This document shows, one piece after another, positions 23,209 to 34,150 of a DNA stretch of 64,000 nt. How positions within the stretch are numbered: position 1 is the stretch's first letter; each line of letters begins with the position of its first letter. The stretch is from Semisulcospira habei (taxonomy: Eukaryota; Mollusca; Gastropoda; Semisulcospiridae): the NCBI GenBank assembly GCA_036245525.1, contig BTPG01000006.1, forward strand, positions 91,902,450-91,966,449, in the 5' to 3' direction. Below the pieces are notes generated by a model. It saw only the letters and a list, made by a program, of their open reading frames with translations. It made no database searches and had not been told where the DNA came from. The translations under genes were made by a program, and so were the position numbers.

Positions 23209-23759
23209 ATTCTCTACCACTCACTCACCCGCGAGGCTCCTGGTCACCGACGCTGCATTTATCACTATTTATTTCTGATGGTGAGCGAACGTGTTCTTCA
23301 AGAATCAATGGAAGAATTAAGCCACTTCGATTTTGAAACGTAAATTTATTACTTTTGAATATAACAAAGTGCACTCATACGTCAGTATTTGGGAGATTTT
23401 CGTAAAAACTATTATTTTGTTTTGTTTTTTTGGTTGGTTGTTGTTGTTGTTTTGTTTGTTTGTTTGGTTGTTGTTGTTTTTTCCTACTAAATCATCCACC
23501 ATATGCATCAATGTACAGAACAGTAAAAAGTTGTTTTTTTTTAATATATAAAACCGGTATTACAATTTCCCCACCCCCTTTTTTTCTGGAAAGTTTTTCA
23601 GTATCACAGTATCCCATGTTTTCCAATATCATGAGGGGGAAAAAAAGTCCAACATTTGGAAGTACGTCGGTTATATTTTTATTATTATTATTTTTCCCAT
23701 ATTGTTGTTACATATATTCACATATTTTACGTCATTACGCTGCTGTACAGTACTACTGT
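23209..23759. other. Intron 1 spacer, no gene
   Basis: T- and TTG-rich tract around 23415-23485. No coding support. Confidence 0.5.
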
Positions 23760-23813
23760 TTAACTCATTCGCGGCCAGTTGCATCCGGATACGGCTGGCC
23801 GCTATTGAGTTAA
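23760..23813. mobile_element. Family C short foldback element, 54 bp
   Basis: TTAACTCATTCGCGGCCAGT then TGCATCCGGAT pairs with ATACGGCTGGCCGCTATTGA then GTTAA. The central loop has been lost compared with 42830-42909. Confidence 0.8.
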
Positions 23814-24000
23814 CCATAAAGACCTGATACGATACGACAGGATGTGAATCGACCTGATATTTCAAGGGTGATGTTGGGATAGCTTGGTGCCTTCAGGCGC
23901 CAAGCAATTCCGACATCACTCTTGAAATATCAGGGTCGATCTGTCTCCAGAACGTTGACGCAGATCTCATAGGATATCTGCAAAATTGGACCATTATTTT
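23810..24000. mobile_element. Family A foldback element sharing TTAA with family C
   Basis: Begins at the TTAA closing the C element. The hairpin is GAATCGACCTGATATTTCAA then GGGTGATGT, paired with its complement ending ATATCAGGGTCGAT, around TGCCTTCAGGCGCC. The right end is eroded. Confidence 0.7.
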
Positions 24001-24041
24001 GTCCTCGTGGCTTTAATGTCATGAATTAATGTTTTCCGCAG

Positions 24042-24950
24042 GCGGCTGGGGTGGGGGATGGGGAGGCGGGGGAGACGACAGCCGGGAGTCCAACAGGGGC
24101 TGGGGCCGGACCTACAACTACCACCCCACCTACCAGGGATACCACGGCAACTACTACAACAGCTACCGGGCAAACCCTTGGTACGGGGGCTACGCCAACA
24201 CCGCCGGTGGCCGCTCCAGCCAGGAGAGGGGCGCAGGATGGGGAGTACCCTACGCCTTGCCCGCCAACCGCTGGGGGCAGCAGATTCCTGGCCAGGCCGG
24301 CGGAGACTCGAGCGGCGAAAGAGGCGGGTGGGGCGGGGCGTGGCGAGGAGTGGGAGGGGGCGTGGTTAAGGGCGACGACTCCAGTGAAGAAGTGGAGCAC
24401 AAGGGTCCGGTCATGCACGGTATATGGGGAACACTCGCTGGTGGCGGTGCCTCCTCTCAGGAGCGGGGACACAATGTGGGGCCCGTGATGCACAACCTGT
24501 GGGGCGGGGGTGTCGGCGGGATGAAGATCGGCGGTGGTGGAGACTCGTCCCACAAGGGGCCCGTCACGCACCCGCTGTGGGGGGCGCCAGCCGGCGGTGA
24601 TTCTTCGCGGGAGCATCCCGTCCTGGGCGGTGAGGTGTTTGACGACAGTGGTGATGTAATTTTAGGCGTCTTCCAGCCACACTTCCCCATCGGCGGCGGA
24701 TCCAGGTCGGGGGTCACTTCGGGTGGAAACGGGGGCGGTAGCACGAACAATTCTGGGGGCGGGAAAAAGCCCCCCACCACCCGTCCCCCTCCACCCACCA
24801 CCCGCCCTCCGTCACCTACCACCCGACCTCCGTCGCCTACCACCCGCCCTCCGCCACCTACCACCACCACTACTACCACCACCACCACCACCGCGACAAC
24901 CACAAAACGCAGCACCACCCCATTACCGCACACGCCGGCTCCTAACGTCA
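24042..24950 (+). CDS. Exon 2: Gly/Trp/Tyr-rich region and Pro-Thr-Arg linker
   Basis: Entered from TTTTCCGCAG and left at GTGAGT (24951), phase 1 on both sides. Residues 37-47 are Gly/Trp runs. Residues 60-90 are rich in Tyr, Asn and Gly (YNYHPTYQGYHGNYYNSY). Three spaced copies of GPV(M/T)HxxWG occur at residues 158-166, 183-191 and 209-217, separated by Ser/Glu/Gly linkers such as GDDSSEE and SSQERG. Residues 280-331 are PPTTR-type repeats running into a Thr run. I recognise no catalytic domain. Such composition is typical of secreted structural or adhesive proteins, and the Thr-rich linker is probably O-glycosylated. Third codon positions are GC-rich, unlike the later repeats. Confidence 0.85.
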
Positions 24951-24960
24951 GTGAGTCGTG

Positions 24961-26106
24961 ACTTTTATTCATTTATTCAATTATTTTGTATGTATGTATG
25001 TATGTAGGTATGTATGTATGTATGTATGTATGTATGTATGTATGTATGTATGTATGTATGTATGTATGTATGCATGACATGTATGTATGTATGTATGTAT
25101 GTATGTATGTATGTATGTATGTATGTATGTATGTGTGTATTATGTTAGGTATCGGCAACCAAAATTTTGTATCGATTTTCATGGTACAAGACTTGCACAG
25201 TGACGTAGATGACGGTAAATGAAGCAAAACACAAAGAGAATGATGTTGATCCGATAAACCGTTCTGGAGTATAGAGTAAAACGTGCCCTTTACAATGTCC
25301 CTGTTTTGACCCAAAATCGTCAAATTGGGAAAAATGGCAACTTTAGACTCCTGTATGACTCAGACTATAAGCCGCACAGAGTCCAAACTAGGTACAAACA
25401 CTCTTACCACTGCATATATTGTGCCTAATTTGTTCTGGGCTTGTACTACAAACGCGGCAGGCCGTTAAAAACGACGAATTTTAAAAATCTATCAATAGTT
25501 TTAATCTTCAAAAGCTAATATCTCCTAGACTATTTAACCCTCTAACTTCAGATTTGGCCCTTGAACAATCATAGTCCAATTAATTTCAAGCAGTAGTCTG
25601 TCAGGATGAAAAGGGTTAACGGTGCATACGAGTGCGCACGTGCCGTAGCTAGGAGGTTAGGTCACGAGACCAGCCTACTGTCACAGCCGTGTGCGCACAC
25701 TGTCCATCACTGTGGTCACGCAGTGGGCTTTGAACCACCGGTCTTACAGGTCTGTCTGCCTGACTGCCCCCCCCCCCCCCTCCTCCCTTCCTCTTCCCTC
25801 CACCCCCTCTGGTGTTTCGTCACGGTTACAAAGAAACCGGAGCCTTGCATGACGCACAGATTATCATCAACACCAGTAGTCGCAAGGGGCTCGTGCTAAT
25901 CTATTCTTCTTGCTAGGTGGGATGAGACGTTTTATGACTTGGCACGCACTGCAGAGGCAGTGACTAAAATTTCGAACGTAGACTGAGGCAAACGACTTGC
26001 TGCTGGTCCATCCATCACCAGAAGTTCGCTTTGATCAGTTTCCGTCCTTCTCGTTGTTTCAAACAAACCAGTTCTCTTTGGTTTCTCTGGCAAGCCTTCT
26101 ATTGTA
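24961..26106. other. Start of intron 2; (GTAT)n microsatellite, no gene
   Basis: A GTAT tetranucleotide array spans about 24987-25135 with a TGCATGACA interruption. The rest has no coding frame of note. A C run (25767-25780) and a possible family B remnant (about 25875-25915) are present. Confidence 0.75.
25534..25619. mobile_element. Internally deleted family A element, 86 bp
   Basis: TTAACCCTCTAACTTCAGAT at the left and TCAGGATGAAAAGGGTTAA at the right, with a residual inner word GGCCCTTGAACAATCATAGT. Only the outer parts survive. Confidence 0.65.
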
Positions 26107-26222
26107 TTAACCCCTGCATTGCCGAGAAAAAGTGATCGCGATCTGACTGCAAGAGGTATAGATCCTCATGAGTCCCCGCGCGACAGCGCGGGGGTTCATG
26201 AGGATCTATGCCTCTTGCTGAG
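26107..26222. mobile_element. Family B left end and hairpin heading the 47-bp array
   Basis: TTAACCCCTGCATTGCCGAG at the left; the hairpin AGATCCTCATGAGTCCCCGC pairs with GCGGGGGTTCATGAGGATCT. After the right arm (GATCTATGCCTCTTGCTGAG) the sequence passes directly into the minisatellite instead of a right terminus. Confidence 0.8.
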
Positions 26223-28105
26223 ACCACTTTGGTTCTAGGTACTTTGCCAGATCTATGCCTCTTGCTGAGACCACTTTGGTTCTACGTACTTTGCCAGATC
26301 TATGCTTCTTGCTGATATGACTTTGGTTCTACGTCCTTTGCCAGATCTATGCTTCTTGCTGAGATGACTTTGGTTCTACGTCCTTTGCCAGATCTATGCT
26401 TCTTGCTGAGATGACTTTGGTTCTACGTCCTTTGCCAGATATATGCTTCTTGCTGAGATGACTTTGGTTCTACGTCCTTTGCCAGATCTATGCTTCTTGC
26501 TGAGATGACTTTGGTTCTACGTCCTTTGCCAGATCTATGCTTCTTGCTGAGATGACTTTGGTTCTACGTCCTTTGCCAGATCTATGCTTCTTGCTGAGAT
26601 GACTTTGGTTCTACGTCCTTTGCCAGATCTATGCTTCTTGCTGAGATGACTTTGGTTCTACGTCCTTTGCCAGATCTATGCTTCTTGCTGAGATGACTTT
26701 GGTTCTACGTCCTTTGCCAGATCTATGCTTCTTGCTGAGATGACTTTGGTTCTACGTCCTTTGCCAGATCTATGCTTCTTGCTGAGATGACTTTGGTTCT
26801 ACGTCCTTTGCCAGATCTATGCTTCTTGCTGAGATGACTTTGGTTCTACGTCCTTTGCCAGATCTATGCTTCTTGCTGAGATGACTTTGGTTCTACGTCC
26901 TTTGCCAGATCTATGCTTCTTGCTGAGATGACTTTGGTTCTACGTCCTTTGCCAGATCTATGCTTCTTGCTGAGATGACTTTGGTTCTACGTCCTTTGCC
27001 AGATCTATGCTTCTTGCTGAGATCACTTTGGTTCTACGTACTTTGCCAGATCTATGCTTCTTGCTGAGATGACTTTGGTTCTACGTCCTTTGCCAGATCT
27101 ATGCTTCTTGCTGAGATGACTTTGGTTCTACGTCCTTTGCCAGATCTATGCTTCTTGCTGAGATCACTTTGGTTCTACGTCTTTTGCCAGATCTATGCTT
27201 CTTGCTCAGATCACTTTGGTTCTACGTCCTTTGCCAGATCTATACCCCCACCTGGGTCTGCCCTGGGGGACTTGGGTGGGGTTAGGTATTTTTTAGTTCC
27301 CAGGGTCACCCTGGTCAGCCCCACAGGGTGGGTTTTTCTCTCTATTCTGGGGCATGTGTTTCTGTCTACCCGAGGTCCATTCACCTGTATTTGCCTTTTT
27401 AAAACTCTCCCTACTGTCTGCACTGCCTGTAGCTCTTGATATTGGATGTGTGTTGCTAAATGGTCTTGGCTTTATTTAGGCCCCATGTGTTAGGTTTATT
27501 TAATGTATTTGACCGGCTGGCGACATACATTCAATGTTCTGTTGTTTTTTTTTTTTTCACAAGCAGTGCAGGCACGTCCTGAGAAAGCCTTGTTGCTGTC
27601 GGGACGTTAAGCAATGTACAATCAATCAATTTGCCAGATCTATGCTTCTTGCTGAGATCACTTTGGTTCTACGTCCTTTACCAGATCTATGCTTTTTGCT
27701 GAGATCACTTGGTTTTACGTCCTTTGCCAGATATATTTATATGCTTCTTGCTGAGATCACTTTGGTTCTACGTCCTTTACCAGATCTATGCTTCTTGCTG
27801 AGGACACTTTGGTTCGACGTCCTTTGCCAGATCTATGCTTCTTGCTGAGATCACTTTGGTTCTACGTCCTTTCCGGCTTTGCCATATATATATGCTTCTT
27901 GCTGAGATCACTTTGGTTCTACGTCCTTTGCCAAATCTATGCTTCTTCCTGAGATCACTTTGCTTTTACGTACTTTACTAGATCTATGCTTCTTGCTGAG
28001 ATTACTTTGGTTTTACGTCCTTCGCCAGATCTATGCTTCTTGCTGAGATCACTTTGGTTCTACGTCCTTTGCCAGATCTATGCTTCTTGCCGAGATCACT
28101 TTGGG
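26195..28105 (+). repeat. 47-bp minisatellite derived from family B arm
   Basis: Unit GATCTATGCTTCTTGCTGAG then ATGACTTTGGTTCTACGTCC then TTTGCCA, about 32 copies after removing the 387-bp insertion at 27244. Units from about 26300 to 27000 are nearly identical; those on both edges (ACGTACTTTG, GATCAC variants) are more diverged, a normal pattern for central homogenisation. The first 20 bases equal the right arm of the family B hairpin just upstream. Confidence 0.95.
27244..27630 (+). mobile_element. SINE-like element, copy 2, inside the minisatellite
   Basis: 387 bp homologous to 2723-3111, with the tail AATCAATCAAT. TTGCCAGATCTAT occurs immediately before (27231-27243) and after (27631-27643). 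The array would otherwise resume at GCTTCTTG, so this 13-bp overlap is a real target-site duplication from target-primed retrotransposition. Confidence 0.9.
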
Positions 28106-28263
28106 TCCATGTCCTTTGGGCAGTTTGTGGCTTTTAGTCGTTTGGTAAACACAGATTTCAGAACAAATGTAATTAGCTGGACTGTTATTCTATAACTTTT
28201 GAGGTGATAGATGAATATTCCGATTTGTCCCTCTCTGGTATGTTTATCACCACAACAGTGATA

Positions 28264-28416
28264 TTAAACCCTTCAATGACGAGCAATATCCTGCCAACTG
28301 CAAGAGGTATAGATCCTCATGAGCCCCCGCAGTTGCGGGGGCTCATGAAGATCTATGCCTCTTGCTGACACCAGTCTGTATCCAGACACCTTGGATAACA
28401 GACACCAGTGGTATTA
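28264..28416. mobile_element. Family B element, right part shortened
   Basis: TTAAACCCTTCAATGACGAG start. The hairpin AAGAGGTATAGATCCTCATG ... ATCTATGCCTCTTGC has a perfect GCCCCCGCAGTTGCGGGGGC centre. It ends at a TTAA at 28413. Confidence 0.75.
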
Positions 28417-28581
28417 ACCCCTTAATTTATTGCCAAGCAAAATTTCAACCCACCCAACTAAAAGAGGTATAGATCCTCCTGAGGCCCCGCAGACACCTTG
28501 GGAAGCTGGGGCTATAATATGGCGTTGAGATAGCAAAGATGTTAGAAACAAAATGGCGTCCAGTGGCAGGGAAGGGGTTAA
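28413..28581. mobile_element. Family B element sharing the TTAA at 28413
   Basis: TTAACCCCTTAATTTATTGC at the left and AGTGGCAGGGAAGGGGTTAA at the right. The left hairpin arm is present (AAGAGGTATAGATCCTCCTG) but the right arm is deleted. Confidence 0.75.
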
Positions 28582-28793
28582 AATACTCCCAAAGGTCTGC
28601 AGACTTCTTTTTGTCTATCGTATTTAAAAAATACGGTAGACTTTGAAATGGGGCTGGTCGGAGCGCATTTCGGAGCATGCACATGACGTTTTTGGCGTGA
28701 GCAAAATTCTAGCAAAGAAGTAACACGATAAAAATGACGTCACGTCTAGCTACGCAAACCTTGATAGAGAACGTCTTTTTGGCGCCAAGCGCC

Positions 28794-28897
<104 letters not shown>

Positions 28898-29214
28898 CAG
28901 TGACTAGAGCCGCGTTTAAAGACGGACAAGCTTCAAATTTTAGGATATTGTCCCTAAAAGAATTATCTCGGGATTTGTTTTTTTCGATTTTTTGATTACG
29001 GTTTGATTGGCGAAGAAAATGGCCTTAATTTTTTCTTATTTTTACTAGATATTTTGCGTATAGCTAGATAAAGGGGACATATTGAATGAGTTCGTTAACC
29101 AGCATTGTACCTCTTGAACGTTTTGAGTGATAATTAATTTTTTTTTTTTTTTAAATATTTTGAGATTTTGGGCATTACTTTCACGAATTATGTGGGTTAA
29201 TCTTAAAACAATTG

Positions 29215-29565
29215 AATCTTTTTTATGAAAAAAACAATCTTCTCATTAATAATCGCATGATTTTTCGTATACGATATTTACATAAGCCTACAGTTTGTCT
29301 CGGCTGTCGAGTACGATTAGGTCCATTGTGACCTGTGTGCCCTAGGTGGGAAAATCAATGTTCTGCACCACTTCTTAGGAGTTATTTGTAAAACAGCTAG
29401 CATAACTTTAATTTTGTATTTTACGAAAAAACTATCTTCTCATTAATACCCGCAGGAGTTTTCATAAACAGTGTTTACATAAACCTGCTGTTTGTCCCGG
29501 CCCTGAGGTAGGATTAGGTCAAATTGTGACCTGTAAGCCCTAGGCGTGAAAATCAGCAAGAAAAT
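29215..29565 (+). repeat. Diverged tandem duplication, about 150-bp copies
   Basis: ATCTTCTCATTAATA, TTTACATAA-CCT, and GATTAGGTC...TTGTGACCTGT-GCCCTAGG occur in the same order at about 29222-29366 and 29420-29562, about 198 bp apart. No coding reading is evident. Confidence 0.7.
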
Positions 29566-29760
29566 TGCAAAGTTGATTCTCTGATACGTCAAATGTTAGT
29601 ACTGCGTTGAGTGACGTATTACATCGAGTCGTCACTATAAACACAGAGTCGTGGACTAATGATGCCATGACGTGAAGCTTGAAGTGACGTCATTTCGCTG
29701 CTCGTGCTATTATTCTTCTTCAGAATAGCTATGCTACGCCAGACCACGGAGCTTACGAAT

Positions 29761-30280
29761 GGCGGGAATCGCCGTGTGTCCGTCTTTATTTCTGTGTGCC
29801 AGTGTGTGTGGATCAGGGTGGGTTAGAGTAGAAGGAGATGGATTCCTGTCGCTACACGAGCCCACAGAGTGTACTTCTTCTTCTTCTCGAACGCCGTCAC
29901 ACTTGGAGTTTGGCTCTCAAAATGAAATCTGTGGTCTTCTGTAGCGCCTCAACAGGCCCGTACAGTTTCTCTTGTCGAGTGGCGGGCTTCGGCCATATCT
30001 CCTCCCTCAGCGGCTGGTGGTTCCCACAGCCGTCCTGGAGGATGTGCTCTGCGGTCTGCGGACAAAAGCAGGTGACCATCTTTCGTCTGAGAACCGGGCA
30101 CAACCGACTCAATTTCCACCTGCACAGACGCTTCCACCTCGTGCCATCTCCCCTGTGCCCTTGTGGAGAAGCAGAACAGAGTGTACTAATGCCGGCGGGA
30201 AGCGCCCTGTTTCCGTCTGTATTTGTGTGCGCCGACGTGTGTGTTGATCATGGGTTGGCTTAGAGAGGAGAGAAAAGGAT
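29761..30280 (+). repeat. Direct repeats flanking a LINE fragment
   Basis: GGCGGGAATCGCC...CCGTCTTTATTTCTGTGTG at 29761-29844 resembles GGCGGGAAGCGCC...CCGTCTGTATTTGTGTGCG at 30194-30280, with roughly three quarters of positions shared. The LINE pieces lie between them. Confidence 0.55.
29880..30180. mobile_element. LINE C-terminal fragment with internal inversion
   Basis: The plus strand from about 30064 reads KQVTIFRLRTGHNRLNFHLH and continues to SPLCPCGEAEQ near 30179. The minus strand from about 30061 down to 29897 reads PQTAEHILQDGCGNHQPLRE and on to a stop. In this LINE family (jockey-like ORFs ending in a Cys/His motif) these are consecutive: CPCGEAEQ-TAEHILQ. The two halves therefore face opposite ways, with the break point near 30062. 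Confidence 0.75.
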
Positions 30281-31068
30281 CAGCATAATAAGCCTAAGAA
30301 TATAAACAACCCTGAATGTTCCTAAAAGATAAACGCATCTGAGCTTCAAACAATACAGTAGACTTTGGGATGAAATCCTCATCTTGTTTTTAACTTCGCT
30401 TGGATTTGTACTCAAAAATACTTCGGCGATTGTAGAAGGCTGCAGACGGAACTTATCGTATTATGTACCCACTCCATACAGTTTCCTTTTTTTGACACAT
30501 GTATTGATATATTGTACAACAAGCAAATTAATCTTCATGAATTTGTTTGATATACTTTCTTCCCAAAATCCCTTGCGCGCCAAGAAGATTTGATCTTGAT
30601 ACTTGCATTTTCAAAACGGAAACGCGAAATATGCTCATACTGCAACATTAACAAGCTCCTTATTTGAAGTAGTAATGAAATACTTCTTAGTGTGTAAGGA
30701 CGCTCGAAATTTATATCCTATACATACACACGAACGGAGAAAAGACGCCATGAAACGTACGAGTCGCTGGACTGATTCGTGAAATTGACGAGATGTCAGC
30801 TGGCGATATCCACAACCCGAGAAAAGAACTAAATAAACAAACCTGCTGGCATTTTCCGCAATTATGCGTGATCTAGTTACAAGTAGAATTTACTCAGTAA
30901 CACGCACGGTTATTCAATGCACTGATGTCTTCATAGTCAGGCGAAATCAACGCGGAGTCGACAGCGATATGCAGTCGTCCGCCAAACATATGTTTTGTCT
31001 GAACACCGGAATCAGCCGCAGAATGAATGACGCGAGTTTTGTTTAGGACTGGGAACATAAATTATATT
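30281..31068. other. Intron 2 spacer, no gene seen
   Basis: No recognisable protein motif, repeat core or tRNA-like sequence. Confidence 0.45.
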
Positions 31069-31221
31069 GAGCAACATTTTGCTTGATATAGTGCCGATAA
31101 CCGACAGATGTGATTACTTGACCCGAATCAAATGTTCTCGTCTTACGACTCGGACCATTTTTTATTCGGGTCTCGTAATCACATCTGCCTGTTATCGGCA
31201 CTATATCAAGCAAAATGCTGC
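31069..31221. mobile_element. Foldback element, about 60-bp arms
   Basis: GCAACATTTTGCTTGATATA then GTGCCGATAACCGACAGATG pairs with CATCTGCCTGTTATCGGCAC then TATATCAAGCAAAATGCTGC. CGAATCAAATG...TTTTTATTCG closes the centre. Confidence 0.8.
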
Positions 31222-31796
31222 GCAATATAATATAACAACATAATCACATTATGTACATGGACTGCACCTTACACAAACTGATTAGTTACATACGCCCAAA
31301 TCCTCCACCTTACCAGCTGACCAAAAAAAAAAAAAAAAAAAAAAAAAACGTTTTTGAAGTTATTTCTGGCTGTCTCCGGAATTGCCCCTGTTTCCTCTTT
31401 CGTCCATCGCATCGACAAATGTGCGGCAAACTTGTTCATTGTCGTTCCCCACTATTTACTCCAAATAATTTTGATTTTAAAGTTTACGCGCTATTGGATA
31501 CTCGCAGCTGTACTGAAATCTTGGTGTTTATGCGCCACCGAGAAACGGAGTTTTCGCTAACACGGCGCACGCCTGATACAGACTGTAAGATAGTAGGCTA
31601 ATGCAGAATTGATAGCATTTGGACGCAATACACGGGCTTTATAAGATACAGAAGTTAATTGCGATGCTGCAAGTTCGAAAACAAAGAGTGCGTCCAGGTC
31701 TGAAGGTCAATGTCGCGGTAGATTACTCAAGGGGTATAATAAGACTGTTTTACAAGTGTGGTTGACATTAAGCCTTTTCCAGCCTGTGATGCTTGT

Positions 31797-32031
31797 GGTC
31801 AGTTGCATATGTGAGCTTAGTCCTGCGCAAGCCACTAAGCAAGGTGCTCCGCTATAGCGGAGCACCTTGCTTAGTGGCTTGCGCAGGACTAAGCTCATTA
31901 TTATAGTAACTGGTGCAAAGTCTATGAACAGCCATGGACTTTGCACCAGTTACTATGATAAAAGTGAGCTCAATCCTGTGCAAGCCACTAAGCAAGGTGC
32001 TCCGCTAAAGTGGAGCACCTTGCGGTTCTCA
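31797..32031. mobile_element. Two family E foldbacks joined by a third palindrome
   Basis: 31797-31913 and 31940-32031 each show GCAAGCCACTAAGCAAGGTG paired with its complement around CCGCTATAGCGG or CCGCTAAAGTGG. Between them TAGTAACTGGTGCAAAGTC then TATGAACAGCCATG then GACTTTGCACCAGTTACTA (31904-31956) forms another perfect hairpin. The second E copy is truncated on its right. Confidence 0.8.
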
Positions 32032-32330
32032 TGGTTCAAAGCGACCTACTCATCAGGCAGCCAGGGGTTAATAGCTCGAGCAATATCTCCTTAATAATGC
32101 TCTTAATAATTATGTCTTACAATAATGATAGACAAAAGGGCTGACTTCAATCATGAAGTCTGAGCATCGTAAAATAAGTGATTTTCTGCTCTTCAGTCTC
32201 CCTTGTACGCAGGAGAGTTTCCTCCGTTACTTTGAGAAGGCAGTGGAAATCCTCTGACTCGGGTGCCTATGACGGATTGTGGAAAGAAGGGTAGAAAGGT
32301 CTTAGTTGAGGCAAGACAACATTGATAACC
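32032..32330 (+). repeat. Dispersed repeat H
   Basis: Shares blocks with 17030-17260 and, reversed, with 7010-7185 (see those for the shared words). It may be a longer retroelement of unknown type. No coding motif. Confidence 0.5.
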
Positions 32331-32383
32331 CGTTGCATCGGTGAATTTTAAGCATCTAAGGCCTGTTGTAGAGCAGATTGCTT

Positions 32384-32597
32384 TTAACTCATTCTACCCC
32401 AGACACGCCACAGCAAGATAAAGATCGACCATGATAGTTCAAGGGTGATGCCAGAATAGCTTGGCGCCTACGGGCGCCAAGCTATTCTGGCATCACCCTT
32501 GAACTATCATGGTCGATCTGTCTCCTGCACTGCAACGCAGTCTTCAGAGGACGACTTCACAATTTGGGGATTTCGGTCTTGGGGTAGAATGAGTTAA
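32384..32597. mobile_element. Family A foldback element, intact
   Basis: TTAACTCATTCTACCCCAGA and GGGGTAGAATGAGTTAA are the ends. The inner arms GATCGACCATGATAGTTCAA then GGGTGATGCCAG are perfectly complementary, around GGCGCCTACGGGCGCC. One of the best-preserved copies. Confidence 0.9.
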
Positions 32598-32760
32598 CCG
32601 CGAAATTATCAATGTTGGAGATATCCTCTGAGGTCTACATCACAGTTATGGAGATAGAGCGACCATGATAGTTCAAGGGTGGTGTCAGAATAGCTTGGCA
32701 CCTTCAGGCATTGAAGTAGCATGGTCGATTCACATCCTGTCGTAGCGTGTAAGGGATTAA
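32594..32760. mobile_element. Family A element sharing the TTAA at 32594
   Basis: Begins at the closing TTAA of the previous element and ends GTGTAAGGGATTAA. The left inner arm is complete; the right arm is reduced to GTAGCATGGTCGATT. Confidence 0.75.
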
Positions 32761-34150
32761 TTTGTGTTTTCAGAGGAGTTGATAACATGACCCTTTCTAC
32801 CCTTGAACAAGCAGGATCCCTCTACCTACCATTCTAATATTCCGGGTGTGAATGAGAATGAGAGCCCACCCTCCCCCTCCCCCTCCCTCCACCTCTGCGC
32901 CTCATTGCACTATGGCATAATGCTAAATGCTATTAAGCCTGTACATGTATGCAGTTGCATCTCTTGCCTGGAAAAGACAACAAACCCGATGAAGTTTTGT
33001 TGTTTGTCTATTTTGAAAATAAATTAAGTGTTTCGTACTAATTCTTCCAAAGTGTGTTTCTTTTAAAGTTATATTACCCAGGATCAAGCATCTCAACACA
33101 GTCAGAAAATTGTCTGCAACAGATATTGCGGACAATAATTATGTGTATGGGTCTTTTGTGTACTATCTTAGAGCTTTATGATGTAAGTACAATGCCAATT
33201 GTCGAAATTCATCGTGTGCAGGGTGTATTGTTTTTGTTCCCGAGTCGCGGATTTATCGTCTGCATCGGCCTAGTTTTGAATTAATATGCATATTAATTTT
33301 ATGAGCCTACGTCACAAGGCAGCAGAAACCCGGCCGATTATTAGTGTATCGCAGTACTGCAGGTCACGAGGTGTGCTGTACACACGTGTCAGTGTACACG
33401 TGTACTGATGTTCTCCGGCATCCCTTTGACGTAATTTTTCACGAGAATGTAGAATAAACCTTCCATACTCGCTATGCTGTCAAAATCACAATGCGGGTTC
33501 CGCTTGACCTGCTAGTATTTACTAGTAACGATCGCCGTGCTGCATCGTGCACCGCGGAGGGCATGGCTTGTTCGACTCTCCGCGCAAAGCGACTGAGCGA
33601 GCGTCCACGGTGTCTAGTTTGACCTTTGATCCTTTATCCCTCGGAAACACGAAACTTAACATTGATATTTGAACCCACTTTCTGCACTTCAGTCAATTTC
33701 ACATCTCACACATCGAAGTCTACGTAACTGAAAGTATCATTGAAACGACAAATGCACTATCGCAGCAGAAACATTACCTCTGTGAATCGAGTGAATGAGA
33801 GCCCGCACAAACAAAAACGTGTCACGACCAGCGATGTGCAACTTTGACACACACCGTAGTTTTCAGATCCTTGCAGCATAAAATCTGATAACTAGCTCGT
33901 AACTATATGACAAAACAGGTTTAAAATCTTGCGAAATCAGTAAGAGATAAATTCTACCGAAGATCATAAATTCTGAAAATCACTAGCGCTCGCGGAGCTA
34001 TAGGAAGATCGACAAAGACCGTAGATTACTTACTGATTCACAGAGCAGGAAAGCGACAAATTCCGGATGGGCGGTCAAGCCGGCCAAGCTCTTGCTTTAC
34101 GTGTCGCCACATGTCCATATTCCCTTGTCCGATGTCAATTCTACTTAGGG
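32761..34150. other. Intron 2 spacer, no gene or repeat core recognised
   Basis: About 1.4 kb of unique-looking sequence. No coding frame has recognisable motifs. Composition is more balanced than in the repeat-rich flanks. Confidence 0.4.

Noticed and set aside
24026..24972. Minus-strand and second-frame open frames over exon 2
   Set aside because: GC-rich third positions keep several frames open. Only the plus frame joins the signal peptide and vWA exons in phase.
24986..25323. Met-Tyr-Val-Cys and Thr-Tyr-Ile-His repeat frames
   Set aside because: The (GTAT)n tetranucleotide array in intron 2.
26195..28105. CRISPR-like array
   Set aside because: Head-to-tail 47-bp units with no variable spacers, in a eukaryotic intron.
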